From Corynebacterium accolens (GTDB lineage: Bacteria; Actinomycetota; Actinomycetes; Mycobacteriales; Mycobacteriaceae), in the NCBI RefSeq assembly GCF_030515985.1, contig NZ_CP100376.1, positions 503,903 through 512,579 on the forward strand: a DNA stretch of 8,677 nucleotides, read 5' to 3'. Shown piece by piece: positions 1 through 7,420 of this stretch (positions are counted from its first letter, which is position 1; each line of letters opens with the position of its first letter). The translations under genes were made by a program, and so were the position numbers. The notes under the pieces were generated by a model. The model did not search any database, had not been told where the DNA came from, and worked only from the letters and a program-made list of their open reading frames with translations.

Positions 1-496
1 CCCGCCACAGCCACAGCGAAAGCCCGGTGGCTTGCGCGCGCGTGGTGGCAGCGCCCCGGCCGATTTCTAGCACCAAGGCGATGCCGCCCACCACGATGAG
101 GGCGCCGAGGATGCGCAGCGGGCCGACGGGAACCAAGGGGGATTCGAAAAGGCCGGTCAGATCATAAATAAGGCCCATCGTCACCTGTCCCAGGATGGGA
201 AGGATGACGGTTTCTACGCTGCCGATGCGCGGGAAGAGCAGGATATTTCCCACGATGAAGGCCACGCCCATAAAGCCGCCGAGCCACACCCACCACGGTT
301 GCGCGGCCGCCAGCGCCAGGTCCGGTATCGCGTCACCGGTGACTATCAGCGCAAGGATGGCGGAGACGGCAAAGCCGATAATGAAGGAGAAGAACCCGGC
401 GGCGATGGGCGAGCCCACGGACTCGCGCAGTCGTGTATTAATGGCCGTTTGCGCCGGCACGATGGCGCCGACCAGCATGGCGGCAATAACCAACAT
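1..496 (-). CDS. YdcZ/DUF606-family DMT transporter, 3' end outside window
   Basis: 165 codons read on the minus strand from the ATG at 494-496 (protein begins MLVIAAMLVGAIVPAQTAIN), and the frame runs off the left edge. The start is chosen because a purine-rich GGGGGAAGG lies just upstream. The visible part is almost all hydrophobic, with about five membrane segments: residues 1-15, 33-52, 69-86, 96-112 and 127-144. Features typical of the YdcZ (DUF606) branch of drug/metabolite transporters are the N-terminal pattern with TAINTRL, the PWWVWLGG motif at 67-74, and a PRIGSVETVILPILGQV-like segment at 89-105. One such unit is about 145 residues. Here the protein continues through a short hydrophilic linker (about 145-158) into LSLWLWR, so it is probably the two-repeat form of about 300 residues. 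The substrate of this family is not established. A terminator and a putative operator lie upstream, so the gene is likely transcribed on its own. Confidence 0.82.
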   Translation of the reverse strand, partial: MLVIAAMLVGAIVPAQTAINTRLRESVGSPIAAGFFSFIIGFAVSAILALIVTGDAIPDLALAAAQPWWVWLGGFMGVAFIVGNILLFPRIGSVETVILPILGQVTMGLIYDLTGLFESPLVPVGPLRILGALIVVGGIALVLEIGRGAATTRAQATGLSLWLWR

Positions 497-533
497 TGTT
501 TTTCCTTCCCCCACAGGTTTAGGTCTAAGCAAA

Positions 534-547
534 GCCTGGAACCAGGC
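534..547 (-). promoter_or_regulatory. Inverted repeat upstream of the YdcZ-like gene, possible operator
   Basis: GCCTGG-AA-CCAGGC, two perfect 6-bp arms around a 2-bp centre, lies 38 bases upstream of the start at 496. Further upstream on the minus strand is a -10-like TAAAAT (plus 564-569) with no clear -35. If that promoter is real, the repeat sits just after the transcription start, where a repressor would act. No regulator gene for it is visible in the window. Confidence 0.4.
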
Positions 548-583
548 GTTAAATAGAGATGTAATTTTAGAGGCTTAAAATGC

Positions 584-618
584 AAAAAAGTGCAGGCCGG
601 CAAAAGCGGAACCTGCAC
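584..618 (-). terminator. Rho-independent terminator of the carboxylase operon
   Basis: Read on the minus strand, a hairpin with outer stem GTGCAGG/CCTGCAC (plus 590-596 with 612-618) and a short inner GC stem closed by a four-base loop is followed at once by six T (plus 584-589) and then GCATTTT. It lies 24 bases past the stop of the biotin carboxylase gene and separates that operon from the YdcZ-like gene. Confidence 0.85.
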
Positions 619-641
619 TCTCTCGCTAGAAGGAGCCGAGT

Positions 642-2018
<1,377 letters not shown>

Positions 2019-2035
2019 ATTTTCCTCCAGGTCGA

Positions 2036-2593
2036 TTACTTCGGCTGGATGACCATGATGGGCTGGCCGTGCTCCACGGCGTCCTCGTTATCTACAAGGA
2101 TTTCCTTCACGGTGCCAGCAACCTTGGACTCGATGTTGTTCATCAGCTTCATAACCTCGACGATGCACAGCACCTGGCCAACCTCAACCTCGTCGCCCAC
2201 CTTGACGAACGGATCTGCGCCAGGCTTCGGAGCGGCGTAGAAGGTACCGACCATGGGAGCCTTCACGGTCTCGCCTTCTGCGGACGGCTCACCGGAACCG
2301 GAGGCCTTTGCCTCTTCCTTCGGAGCTTCCTCCTGCGCCGGAGCAGGCTTGGACTCTGGCTCAGCGGCTGGGGCTGGGGCGGCCTCTGGGGCTGCGTCCT
2401 GTGCTGGTGCGGCAGCTGGAGCTGCGGCCGGAGCGGCTTCCGGAGCCGGTGCCGGGCGGTTCAGGCCGCCTGGGGTGCGGGACATCGCGAGCTCGACGTC
2501 GCCGTACTTGATCTGCAGCTCTTGGATGTCATCAGACAGGTTGGCCCACTTCAGCAGGGACTTCAGGTCGTGCAAGTTGGTGGAATCAGTCAT
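2036..2593 (-). CDS. accB: Biotin carboxyl carrier protein (AccB type)
   Basis: 185 residues, carrying the biotin that shuttles carboxyl groups between the carboxylase and carboxyltransferase subunits. Three parts: an AccB-like N-terminal segment (about 7-40, LHDLKSLLKWANLSDD then ELQIKYGDVELAMSR), an Ala/Pro/Glu-rich flexible linker (about 47-108), and a biotinyl domain (about 109-185) with APMVGTFY at 112-119 and the attachment motif EVMKLMN, lysine 149. The extended APMVGTFY/MNNIES thumb is typical of AccB rather than of 1.3S transcarboxylase. The motif has Val where most carriers have Ala two residues before the lysine, and Leu after it. The gene starts two bases after the carboxyltransferase stop; its AAAGGAG site is inside the end of that gene, suggesting coupled translation. 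Biotin would have to be attached by a ligase encoded elsewhere. The symbol is by family; membership in acetyl-CoA carboxylase is not shown. Confidence 0.92.
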   Translation of the reverse strand: MTDSTNLHDLKSLLKWANLSDDIQELQIKYGDVELAMSRTPGGLNRPAPAPEAAPAAAPAAAPAQDAAPEAAPAPAAEPESKPAPAQEEAPKEEAKASGSGEPSAEGETVKAPMVGTFYAAPKPGADPFVKVGDEVEVGQVLCIVEVMKLMNNIESKVAGTVKEILVDNEDAVEHGQPIMVIQPK

Positions 2594-2595
2594 GG

Positions 2596-4152
2596 TTACT
2601 TTTCTCCTTTGGTGAGGTTGATTTCCAAATCGGAAGTCTTGAGGTGGAAGTCGGTGGTATCGGAAGAGTCGTAGATTTGCTGTACCAGGGAGGTAAGGAC
2701 GCCGCCCTTGACGCCTTCGCCCTCGCCGCCGCGGCCTTCGGCCACGAAGCGCTTCATTTCATCGACCTGGCTGCCGGCGAACATCACGCGCAGCAACAGG
2801 GTGTCGATGTCCTCGTCCGGGTGGGCCTTCTTCAGGTCCGGCAGAACCGGCTTGAGCTCTGGGATTTCCTCCGTAATTTCGGAGGAACCGTTGGCCATAA
2901 TCTTCTCCAGCACGTCTGGGTCCAGCGGGGCGAGCGGCTCGCCATAGTAGCCCAAGGCGTACTTTTTAATCTCGTTCGGGACCACGGAGTATCGGTCACC
3001 CGTCGTCACATTCATGACGGCCTGGGTTCCTACGAACTGGGCGAACGGCGTAATCATAATGGGGTATGCGAGCTCTTCGCGCACGCGTGCGACCTCGTAC
3101 AGCAGCTCTTCGAAGCGGTCACCCAACCCAGCGGTTTCCAGCTGGGATTCGAAGTTGGTGAGCATGCCGCCGGGCAGCTGGTGCATGTAGTGCAGGCCAT
3201 CGAATGCGCGCGGAACGCCAACTGGCTTATCTTCCGTATCGGCGATTTCCTGAATGCGCTCGCTGGCGGAATCGATGCGCTCATCGTCAACGTCCACCGT
3301 GTAGCCCAGTGCGCGAAGATCGCGCACTACGGCCTGGGTGGCCGGCTGTCCCGGGCCATTGGCCAGCGGGGCGATGGAGGTGTGGATGGAGTCCACGCCC
3401 AATTCTGCAGCGTAGAGGTAGGTCAGCGGGGACAGTCCGGTCAGCGAGTGGGTGTGTACCTCGAGCGGGACGTCACCGATGGAGCTGCGGATCGCCGGGA
3501 TGAGGGTCTTCAAACGATCCGGAGTAAGCAGGCCGCCGGCGTCTTTTAGCATGATGCGGTCCACATCGGTGCGCTCGAGCAGCTCCGTGGCCTTTCGCTT
3601 GTACAGGTCATCGGTGTGTACGGGGCTCAAGCAGTAGGACAATGCGCCGAAGGTTTCGGCACCGAGTTCCTTAGCCAGCTTGAGGCCCTGGTCGATGTTG
3701 TCGATGTCATTCAAGCCATCGAAGGAACCGATCACACGGAAGCCATTGGCGTAGAGACGCTCGGTCCAGTTCAAGATGGCGTCATCCGGCAGGAAGTCAA
3801 AGGAGGCCAGGTTCTTGGAACGAATCAGGGCGCGGAACTTGGTGCCCGGCGCGGCGTTCTCGTGTACGAGGCGAACGCGCTCCCACGGGTCTTCCTTGAG
3901 GTAGCGCACGGACACGTCGAACTGGATGGGCGCTACCAAGTCCACGTGCTCGAAACCGGCGTTGGTGATGTCATCCAACAGCGACAGGATGTGACTCGTG
4001 GTCATGCGGGTGGCCCAGATGCTCTGGTGCGCATCACGCAGGGTGGTATCGATGATGTTGATCTTGCGCTCGCTATCGGCCGGGCGTCCGCCCGCGGCCA
4101 TGATTTCGGCGAGGCCTTCTGTGCTTAGTTCCTCGGGACTAAGAGCAGTCAT
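2596..4152 (-). CDS. Divergent 5S/PycB-type biotin-dependent carboxyltransferase subunit
   Basis: 518 residues. It belongs to the family of transcarboxylase 5S, oxaloacetate decarboxylase alpha and pyruvate carboxylase subunit B, which move a carboxyl group between biotin and a 2-oxo acid. A HMGL-like TIM barrel (about 30-300) is followed by the PYC/OADA domain (about 310-470). Retained: RDAHQS at 39-44 (D40 as metal ligand, Q43), LKD at 202-204 (K203, the carbamylated lysine), HTH at 233-235, SPVHT at 176-180, PGGMLTNFESQL at 327-338 and ITPFAQFVGTQAV at 367-379 with T368. Changed: the usual WGGATFD reads VAPIQFD (73-79), and the FRVFD arginine is Gly142. No biotinyl domain is fused; the carrier is the next gene. 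The last 35 residues resemble the carrier's N-terminus. The start has an ideal AAGGAGGG site five bases ahead. Annotation pipelines would likely call it pyruvate carboxylase subunit B or 5S; I consider the substrate unproven. Confidence 0.85.
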   Translation of the reverse strand: MTALSPEELSTEGLAEIMAAGGRPADSERKINIIDTTLRDAHQSIWATRMTTSHILSLLDDITNAGFEHVDLVAPIQFDVSVRYLKEDPWERVRLVHENAAPGTKFRALIRSKNLASFDFLPDDAILNWTERLYANGFRVIGSFDGLNDIDNIDQGLKLAKELGAETFGALSYCLSPVHTDDLYKRKATELLERTDVDRIMLKDAGGLLTPDRLKTLIPAIRSSIGDVPLEVHTHSLTGLSPLTYLYAAELGVDSIHTSIAPLANGPGQPATQAVVRDLRALGYTVDVDDERIDSASERIQEIADTEDKPVGVPRAFDGLHYMHQLPGGMLTNFESQLETAGLGDRFEELLYEVARVREELAYPIMITPFAQFVGTQAVMNVTTGDRYSVVPNEIKKYALGYYGEPLAPLDPDVLEKIMANGSSEITEEIPELKPVLPDLKKAHPDEDIDTLLLRVMFAGSQVDEMKRFVAEGRGGEGEGVKGGVLTSLVQQIYDSSDTTDFHLKTSDLEINLTKGEK

Positions 4153-4184
4153 AAATCCCTCCTTAGGGTGTGGCTCCGGAAAGA

Positions 4185-4223
4185 CTCGGTTGGTTCACAG
4201 TGATGGTTCACTTTGGTGGTTCA
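4185..4223. repeat. Three tandem 13-bp repeats ending in TGGTTCA
   Basis: Three contiguous 13-base units, ctcggtTGGTTCA, cagtgaTGGTTCA and ctttggTGGTTCA, occupy 4185-4197, 4198-4210 and 4211-4223. All seven bases of the core are identical in every copy and each unit starts with C. They lie 33 to 71 bases upstream of the carboxyltransferase start codon, so they are either binding sites for a regulator or part of its mRNA leader, depending on where transcription begins. Confidence 0.75.
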
Positions 4224-4284
4224 AGACTCTTCGAGAACCTTCCGTGTCGTGGCTCACACGCTACACCACACCTAAATTTTCAGC

Positions 4285-4298
4285 GCCGGAATTCCGGC
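4285..4298. repeat. Perfect 14-bp palindrome GCCGGAATTCCGGC
   Basis: Both halves are exact complements with no centre. In RNA it could form a five-pair stem with an AATT loop, but no T-run follows on either strand, so it is not a good terminator. It may be an operator. Confidence 0.55.
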
Positions 4299-4345
4299 CA
4301 AAAATGACCTTTTCCTACGAATTCCAAGCTCGTCACGGCAAAGAA

Positions 4346-4371
4346 TTTATACAAATACCCCTATACGGGGT
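4346..4371 (-). promoter_or_regulatory. Candidate promoter of the carboxylase operon with internal operator
   Basis: On the minus strand, TATAAA (plus 4346-4351) is a good -10. The -35 region about 17 bases upstream reads TGACCC/GTGACC, a weak match. Between them lies ACCCC-TATAC-GGGGT (4357-4371), two perfect 5-bp arms with a 5-bp centre, in the classic position for a repressor to block RNA polymerase. Transcription would start near 4339, giving a leader of roughly 185 bases that contains the 13-bp repeats. A second minus-strand -10-like TAGCGT at 4258-4263 is an alternative. No transcript data support either. Confidence 0.4.
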
Positions 4372-4387
4372 CACAGTGCGCACTACC

Positions 4388-4402
4388 GTTCACTTAGTGA
4401 AC
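4388..4402. promoter_or_regulatory. Perfect 15-bp palindrome GTTCACTTAGTGAAC, probable operator
   Basis: Seven-base arms GTTCACT/AGTGAAC surround a single T. The length and the GTTCA...GAAC ends match the palindrome at 7421-7435 in front of pcaR, and IclR-family operators of PcaR type are also about 15 bp. It lies just upstream of the candidate minus-strand promoter at 4346-4371. The regulator is inferred, not shown. Confidence 0.6.
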
Positions 4403-4534
4403 AGCGAGTTTTTATGGGCATTCCCCCTGAAAAGTGGTGGACGACATGCACTTTCTAGTCGGTAACCAAATCAGCCCCTGTAGCGCTGCCGCTTTCGTGG
4501 CCTACATCGCGGTCTAAGCGAAGTGTGATGTGCG

Positions 4535-4540
4535 TAATAT
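4535..4540 (+). promoter_or_regulatory. Candidate -10 element of the MHS transporter gene
   Basis: TAATAT fits the corynebacterial -10 pattern and would start transcription near 4547, about 30 bases before the ATG at 4578. No recognisable -35 is present, which is common in this genus. Confidence 0.4.
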
Positions 4541-4577
4541 CCTTCTCAACATTTCGGACCCATACCTAGGAGGAACA

Positions 4578-5924
4578 ATGACTTCTACCGCCCCGCCGAG
4601 CCCCACGCCCACTAAGTCATCGGGCGCGACAAAAACAGACCGCAAATCCCTCGCAGCCAGCCTGACCGGCCAGGTCCTGGAATGGTACGAGTGGAGCTCC
4701 TATGCGGTCTTCGCCCCGTTCATCGCCGCGGCGATGTTCGACAAGGGCGATAACGCCTCCGCACTGCTTGCCACCTTCGGTGTCTTCGCCGTCGGCTTCT
4801 TGGTCCGCCCGCTGGGCGGCATCGTCTTTGGCCACATCGCCGACCAGCGCGGCCGCAAGACCGTCTTGATGACCACCATCATCATGATGGCTAGCGCCTC
4901 GGTCCTCATCGGCTTGCTGCCCACCTACGAATCCATTGGTATCTGGGCCTCCGTCGGCCTGCTCTTCATCCGCGTGCTACAGGGGTTTGCACACGGTGGT
5001 GAATCCGCAGCTGCCAATAGCTACATCCCTGAGATCGCCCCGAACGCCCACCGCGGCCGCTGGGGTTCCATGGTCTATGTCTCCATCTTCGGCGGCTCGG
5101 TCATCGCCTACGTCTTGGGTGGCGGCATTTCACTGGTCCTGACGGACGAGCAGATTGGCGCTTGGGGCTGGCGCATTCCGTTCCTCCTGGGTGCCGCCGC
5201 AGCGTTGGTTGCGTTGTACCTGTGCCGCCACATGAAGGAATCGGATCACTTCCAGGAAATCGATAGCGCCGAGCCCACCGTTGAGGCTCCGAAGCGCACC
5301 AAGAAGTCCGTGAACTCGGAAAAGCCTGCCTCTGTTGTCCGCCCGGCGTGGCAGAATATCTTGCTCGTCGTGGGTATGGTCTCCGGCGTTACGGCCTCGC
5401 ACTACACGTGGACCTCCTATGTTTCCACCTACGCCATTAGCCACGAGGGGATGTCCATTCAGGGTGCTTATTGGGTCACCGTGGCCGCACAGACCGCCGG
5501 TCTCATTGCCCTACCGCTGTGGGGCAGCCTGTCCGATAAAATCGGCCGCAAGCCAGTGATCTACATCTGCGCCATCGGCCTAGCCATCCTGCAGATCCCA
5601 CTGATGAACTTCATCGATGATCGCCCATGGACCCTGCTGGTGGCCTCCACCGTCGGTGTGGTCATCGTTGCCGCCGGCGGCGCGCTGTTGTCCTCCATCA
5701 TGTCCGAGGTCTTCCCCACCGCCCAGCGCACCCGCAGCATCGGCCTGGCCTATTCGCTGTCCGTTGCCGTCTTCGGCGGTACCGCACCGTATATCTACCA
5801 GTGGTTCGTAGCCCACGGCCTTACCTGGGCTTCTGGCTTCTACGTCGTCGCACTGTGCATCCTGACGCTTATCAGCATGTACATTCTGCCTGAAACCAAG
5901 GGCGTGGACCTGCGCGATGTCTAA
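4578..5924 (+). CDS. MHS-family (KgtP/PcaT-like) MFS carboxylate:H+ symporter
   Basis: 448 residues from the ATG at 4578, chosen over an in-frame ATG at 4530 because a strong AGGAGG (4568-4573) lies four bases ahead of it and the extra 16 residues look non-family. About twelve membrane segments are expected. Metabolite:H+ symporter signatures: EWYEW at the start of TM1 (35-39, where relatives have EWFDF), GHIADQRGRK in loop 2-3 (85-94), LQGFAHGGES (134-143, related to the family's QGFSVGGE), WGWRIPF (196-202), a long charged central loop (about 218-256), GSLSDKIGRK (316-325), SVAVFGGTAP (395-404) and a C-terminal LPETKG (437-442). Relatives carry 2-oxoglutarate, citrate, shikimate, proline/betaine and, for PcaT, 3-oxoadipate. 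It is divergent from the carboxylase operon and convergent with pcaIJ, so either could explain its substrate. A carboxylate is likely; which one is not determined. Confidence 0.85.
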   Translation: MTSTAPPSPTPTKSSGATKTDRKSLAASLTGQVLEWYEWSSYAVFAPFIAAAMFDKGDNASALLATFGVFAVGFLVRPLGGIVFGHIADQRGRKTVLMTTIIMMASASVLIGLLPTYESIGIWASVGLLFIRVLQGFAHGGESAAANSYIPEIAPNAHRGRWGSMVYVSIFGGSVIAYVLGGGISLVLTDEQIGAWGWRIPFLLGAAAALVALYLCRHMKESDHFQEIDSAEPTVEAPKRTKKSVNSEKPASVVRPAWQNILLVVGMVSGVTASHYTWTSYVSTYAISHEGMSIQGAYWVTVAAQTAGLIALPLWGSLSDKIGRKPVIYICAIGLAILQIPLMNFIDDRPWTLLVASTVGVVIVAAGGALLSSIMSEVFPTAQRTRSIGLAYSLSVAVFGGTAPYIYQWFVAHGLTWASGFYVVALCILTLISMYILPETKGVDLRDV

Positions 5925-5941
5925 TCCACCCGCGAAACACT

Positions 5942-5982
5942 AAATCGCCGCTTCCCAGTCTCTCCCGGGAAGCGGCGATTTT
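5942..5982. terminator. Bidirectional Rho-independent terminator
   Basis: A perfect 15-bp stem, AAATCGCCGCTTCCC (5942-5956) with GGGAAGCGGCGATTT (5967-5981), closes a ten-base loop. It is followed by T on the plus strand (5979-5982), and on the minus strand the stem itself ends in TTT followed by AG. It lies 17 bases after the transporter stop and 16 bases past the pcaJ stop, so it serves both convergent genes. Confidence 0.92.
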
Positions 5983-5997
5983 CACGTCCACAACTAA

Positions 5998-6639
5998 TTA
6001 ATCGAGCGCTACCTTAAAGGGTGCGTCCGTGACCTCACGGATGGACTCCTCGGTTTCACCCTCGGCGACCTCGATAAGCGTCAGGCCCTCCAGCTCGTCC
6101 ACGGTGAATACAGCGCGGTCGGTGATAATCAGATCCACACAGCGAGCGCCGGTCAGCGGCAGCTGGCACTCTGCCAGAATCTTGGAATCGCCGTGCTTGG
6201 ATACGTGCTGCATCATCACCACGATGCGCTTGGCGCCGTGCACCAAATCCATCGCACCGCCCATGCCCTTGACCATCTTGCCGGGAATCATCCAGTTGGC
6301 CAGGTCGCCGAACTGGGATACCTCCATGGCACCGAGCACCGCGACGTCAATGGCGCGGGAGCGGATCATGGCAAAGGACTCGGACGAGGAGAAGAAGGAT
6401 GCACCTGGGGCTTCGGTAATGGTTTCTTTACCGGCATTGATGAGCTCCGGATCAACCTTGTCCTCTTCAGGGTAGGCACCAACGCCCAGGATTCCGTTCT
6501 CAGAATGCAGGACCACCTCGCGGCCCTCTGGCAGGTAGCCCGGGATGAGCGTCGGCATGCCGATGCCCAGGTTGACGTAGTCACCATTGTCCAGTTCTTG
6601 TGCGGCGCGTGCCGCCATTTCTTCGCGTGACCAGGTCAT
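5998..6639 (-). CDS. pcaJ: 3-oxoadipate CoA-transferase subunit B
   Basis: 213 residues, the usual length for the beta subunit of a family I (SCOT-like) CoA-transferase. With PcaI it transfers CoA from succinyl-CoA to 3-oxoadipate in the beta-ketoadipate pathway in the cytoplasm. Family features: [15 protein letters not shown] (19-33), the catalytic SENG motif with E47 as the glutamate that forms the CoA thioester ([10 protein letters not shown], 45-54), [14 protein letters not shown] and the C-terminal TLIEVAEG. Its ATG overlaps the pcaI stop by one base (TAATG), so the two are translated together. Sequence alone does not separate 3-oxoadipate from acetoacetate transferases; the assignment rests on the neighbouring pcaR and pcaF and on the gene order, which matches the C. 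glutamicum pca cluster as I recall it. Transcription ends at the stem-loop at 5942-5982. Confidence 0.9.
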   Translation of the reverse strand: MTWSREEMAARAAQELDNGDYVNLGIGMPTLIPGYLPEGREVVLHSENGILGVGAYPEEDKVDPELINAGKETITEAPGASFFSSSESFAMIRSRAIDVAVLGAMEVSQFGDLANWMIPGKMVKGMGGAMDLVHGAKRIVVMMQHVSKHGDSKILAECQLPLTGARCVDLIITDRAVFTVDELEGLTLIEVAEGETEESIREVTDAPFKVALD

Positions 6640-7382
6640 TACTTGCTCACCGTCCTGAATTCGATTCCGGTTTCTTGTTTGCCCACTTCCACTACGCGGT
6701 CCACGTAGATTCCGGGCACATCCACCTCTGCGGGCGGAACCGCTTCAACCAGCTGCTCCGCTTGCACGATGGTGACATCGGCGGACTTGGCCGCATCGGG
6801 GTTGAAGTTCTGCGCGGTCTTATTAAAGGCAAGGTTGCCAAAGCGGTCCGCGCGGGCGGCATGGACGAAGGCGAAGTCCGGGGTAAGGGCTTCTTCCATG
6901 ACGTAGAGCTCGCCGTTGAACTCGCGGGTTTCCTTCGGTGCGGAGGTCTCCGCGATGGTGCCGTCGGGGTTGTAGCGGGTGGGGATATCGCCATCGGCAA
7001 GCGGCGTGCCCACGCCAGCCTTGGTGTAGAAGGCCGGAATGCCCGCGCCACCGGCGCGCATGCGCTCTGCCAGGGTGCCCTGCGGGGTAAATTCGACGGT
7101 AAGCTCGCCCTCGAGGTACTGGCGCGCGTATTCCTTATTGGTTCCCAGGTAGGAACCAATGGAGCGGGCGATGCGGTGATCCTTGAGTAGTAGGCCAAGG
7201 CCGAAATCATCCGTACCGAGGTTATTGGAAATGATGGTGAGCTCGCTCGCGCCTTGGGAACGCAGCGCGGCAATGAGTTGCGCTGGAATACCCACAAGGC
7301 CGAATCCGCCCACCGCGATGGAGGAACCGTCCGGGATATCCGCGACGGCCTCCTCTACTGAGGCTATGACTTTATTCAACAT
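6639..7382 (-). CDS. pcaI: 3-oxoadipate CoA-transferase subunit A
   Basis: 247 residues, the alpha subunit partner of PcaJ. Motifs of the SCOT alpha family: GGFGLVGIP (25-33), [16 protein letters not shown] (51-66) and [19 protein letters not shown] (102-120), followed by KAGVGT. It is the first gene of the pcaIJ unit and is divergent from pcaR. The ATG at 7382 has only a poor AAGG three bases ahead; a -10-like TAGTCT seven bases upstream of the ATG suggests that the mRNA starts at or next to the start codon (leaderless). As for PcaJ, an acetoacetate transferase cannot be excluded from the sequence alone, but context strongly favours 3-oxoadipate. Confidence 0.9.
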   Translation of the reverse strand: MLNKVIASVEEAVADIPDGSSIAVGGFGLVGIPAQLIAALRSQGASELTIISNNLGTDDFGLGLLLKDHRIARSIGSYLGTNKEYARQYLEGELTVEFTPQGTLAERMRAGGAGIPAFYTKAGVGTPLADGDIPTRYNPDGTIAETSAPKETREFNGELYVMEEALTPDFAFVHAARADRFGNLAFNKTAQNFNPDAAKSADVTIVQAEQLVEAVPPAEVDVPGIYVDRVVEVGKQETGIEFRTVSK

Positions 7383-7389
7383 GGGCCTT

Positions 7390-7418
7390 AGACTACGTGC
7401 GGTTCACAGACAGCACAA
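7390..7418 (-). promoter_or_regulatory. Predicted pcaI promoter, leaderless
   Basis: On the minus strand TTGTGC (plus 7413-7418) and TAGTCT (plus 7390-7395) are separated by 17 bases, the ideal spacing. The -10 ends seven bases before the pcaI ATG, so transcription should begin at or beside the A of the start codon. The predicted PcaR operator lies directly upstream of the -35. Confidence 0.5.
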
Positions 7419-7420
7419 GG

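Larger units (their letters stand above)
4153..4577. promoter_or_regulatory. Divergent control region between carboxylase operon and MHS transporter
   Basis: 425 bases with no convincing gene, richer in A/T than the flanking coding DNA. It must hold the promoters of both divergent units. From left to right it contains the ribosome binding site of the carboxyltransferase (4157-4164), a triple 13-bp repeat (4185-4223), a GC-rich palindrome (4285-4298), a likely minus-strand promoter with an inverted repeat (4346-4375), two palindromes (4375-4384, AGTGCGCACT, and 4388-4402) and a plus-strand -10-like element (4535-4540). The octamer TCACAGTG occurs twice (4195-4202 and 4371-4378). A GGTTC/GAACC inverted repeat with a 12-base spacer spans 4218-4239. 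Confidence 0.7.

Noticed and set aside
195..578. Plus-strand reading frame of 127 codons
   Set aside because: It lies opposite the YdcZ-like gene, has no ribosome binding site and a low-complexity, non-family sequence; the minus-strand frame gives a clear membrane protein.
2380..2460. Repetitive GC-rich DNA in the carrier gene as a tandem repeat element
   Set aside because: It simply encodes the Ala/Pro-rich linker normal for biotin carrier proteins.
2644..3549. Plus-strand reading frame of 301 codons
   Set aside because: It is the antisense shadow of the carboxyltransferase; long antisense frames are expected in GC-rich codon usage.
4285..4298. Palindrome GCCGGAATTCCGGC as a terminator
   Set aside because: The stem would be short and no T-run follows on either strand.
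4446..4517. 23-codon open frame (MHFLVGNQIS...) in the divergent control region, a possible leader peptide
   Set aside because: It has no good ribosome binding site, no run of regulatory codons and no attenuator hairpin after it.
4530..4577. Upstream in-frame ATG for the MHS transporter
   Set aside because: The ATG at 4578 has an AGGAGG site immediately ahead, and the extra 16 residues would be encoded over the likely promoter and ribosome binding site.
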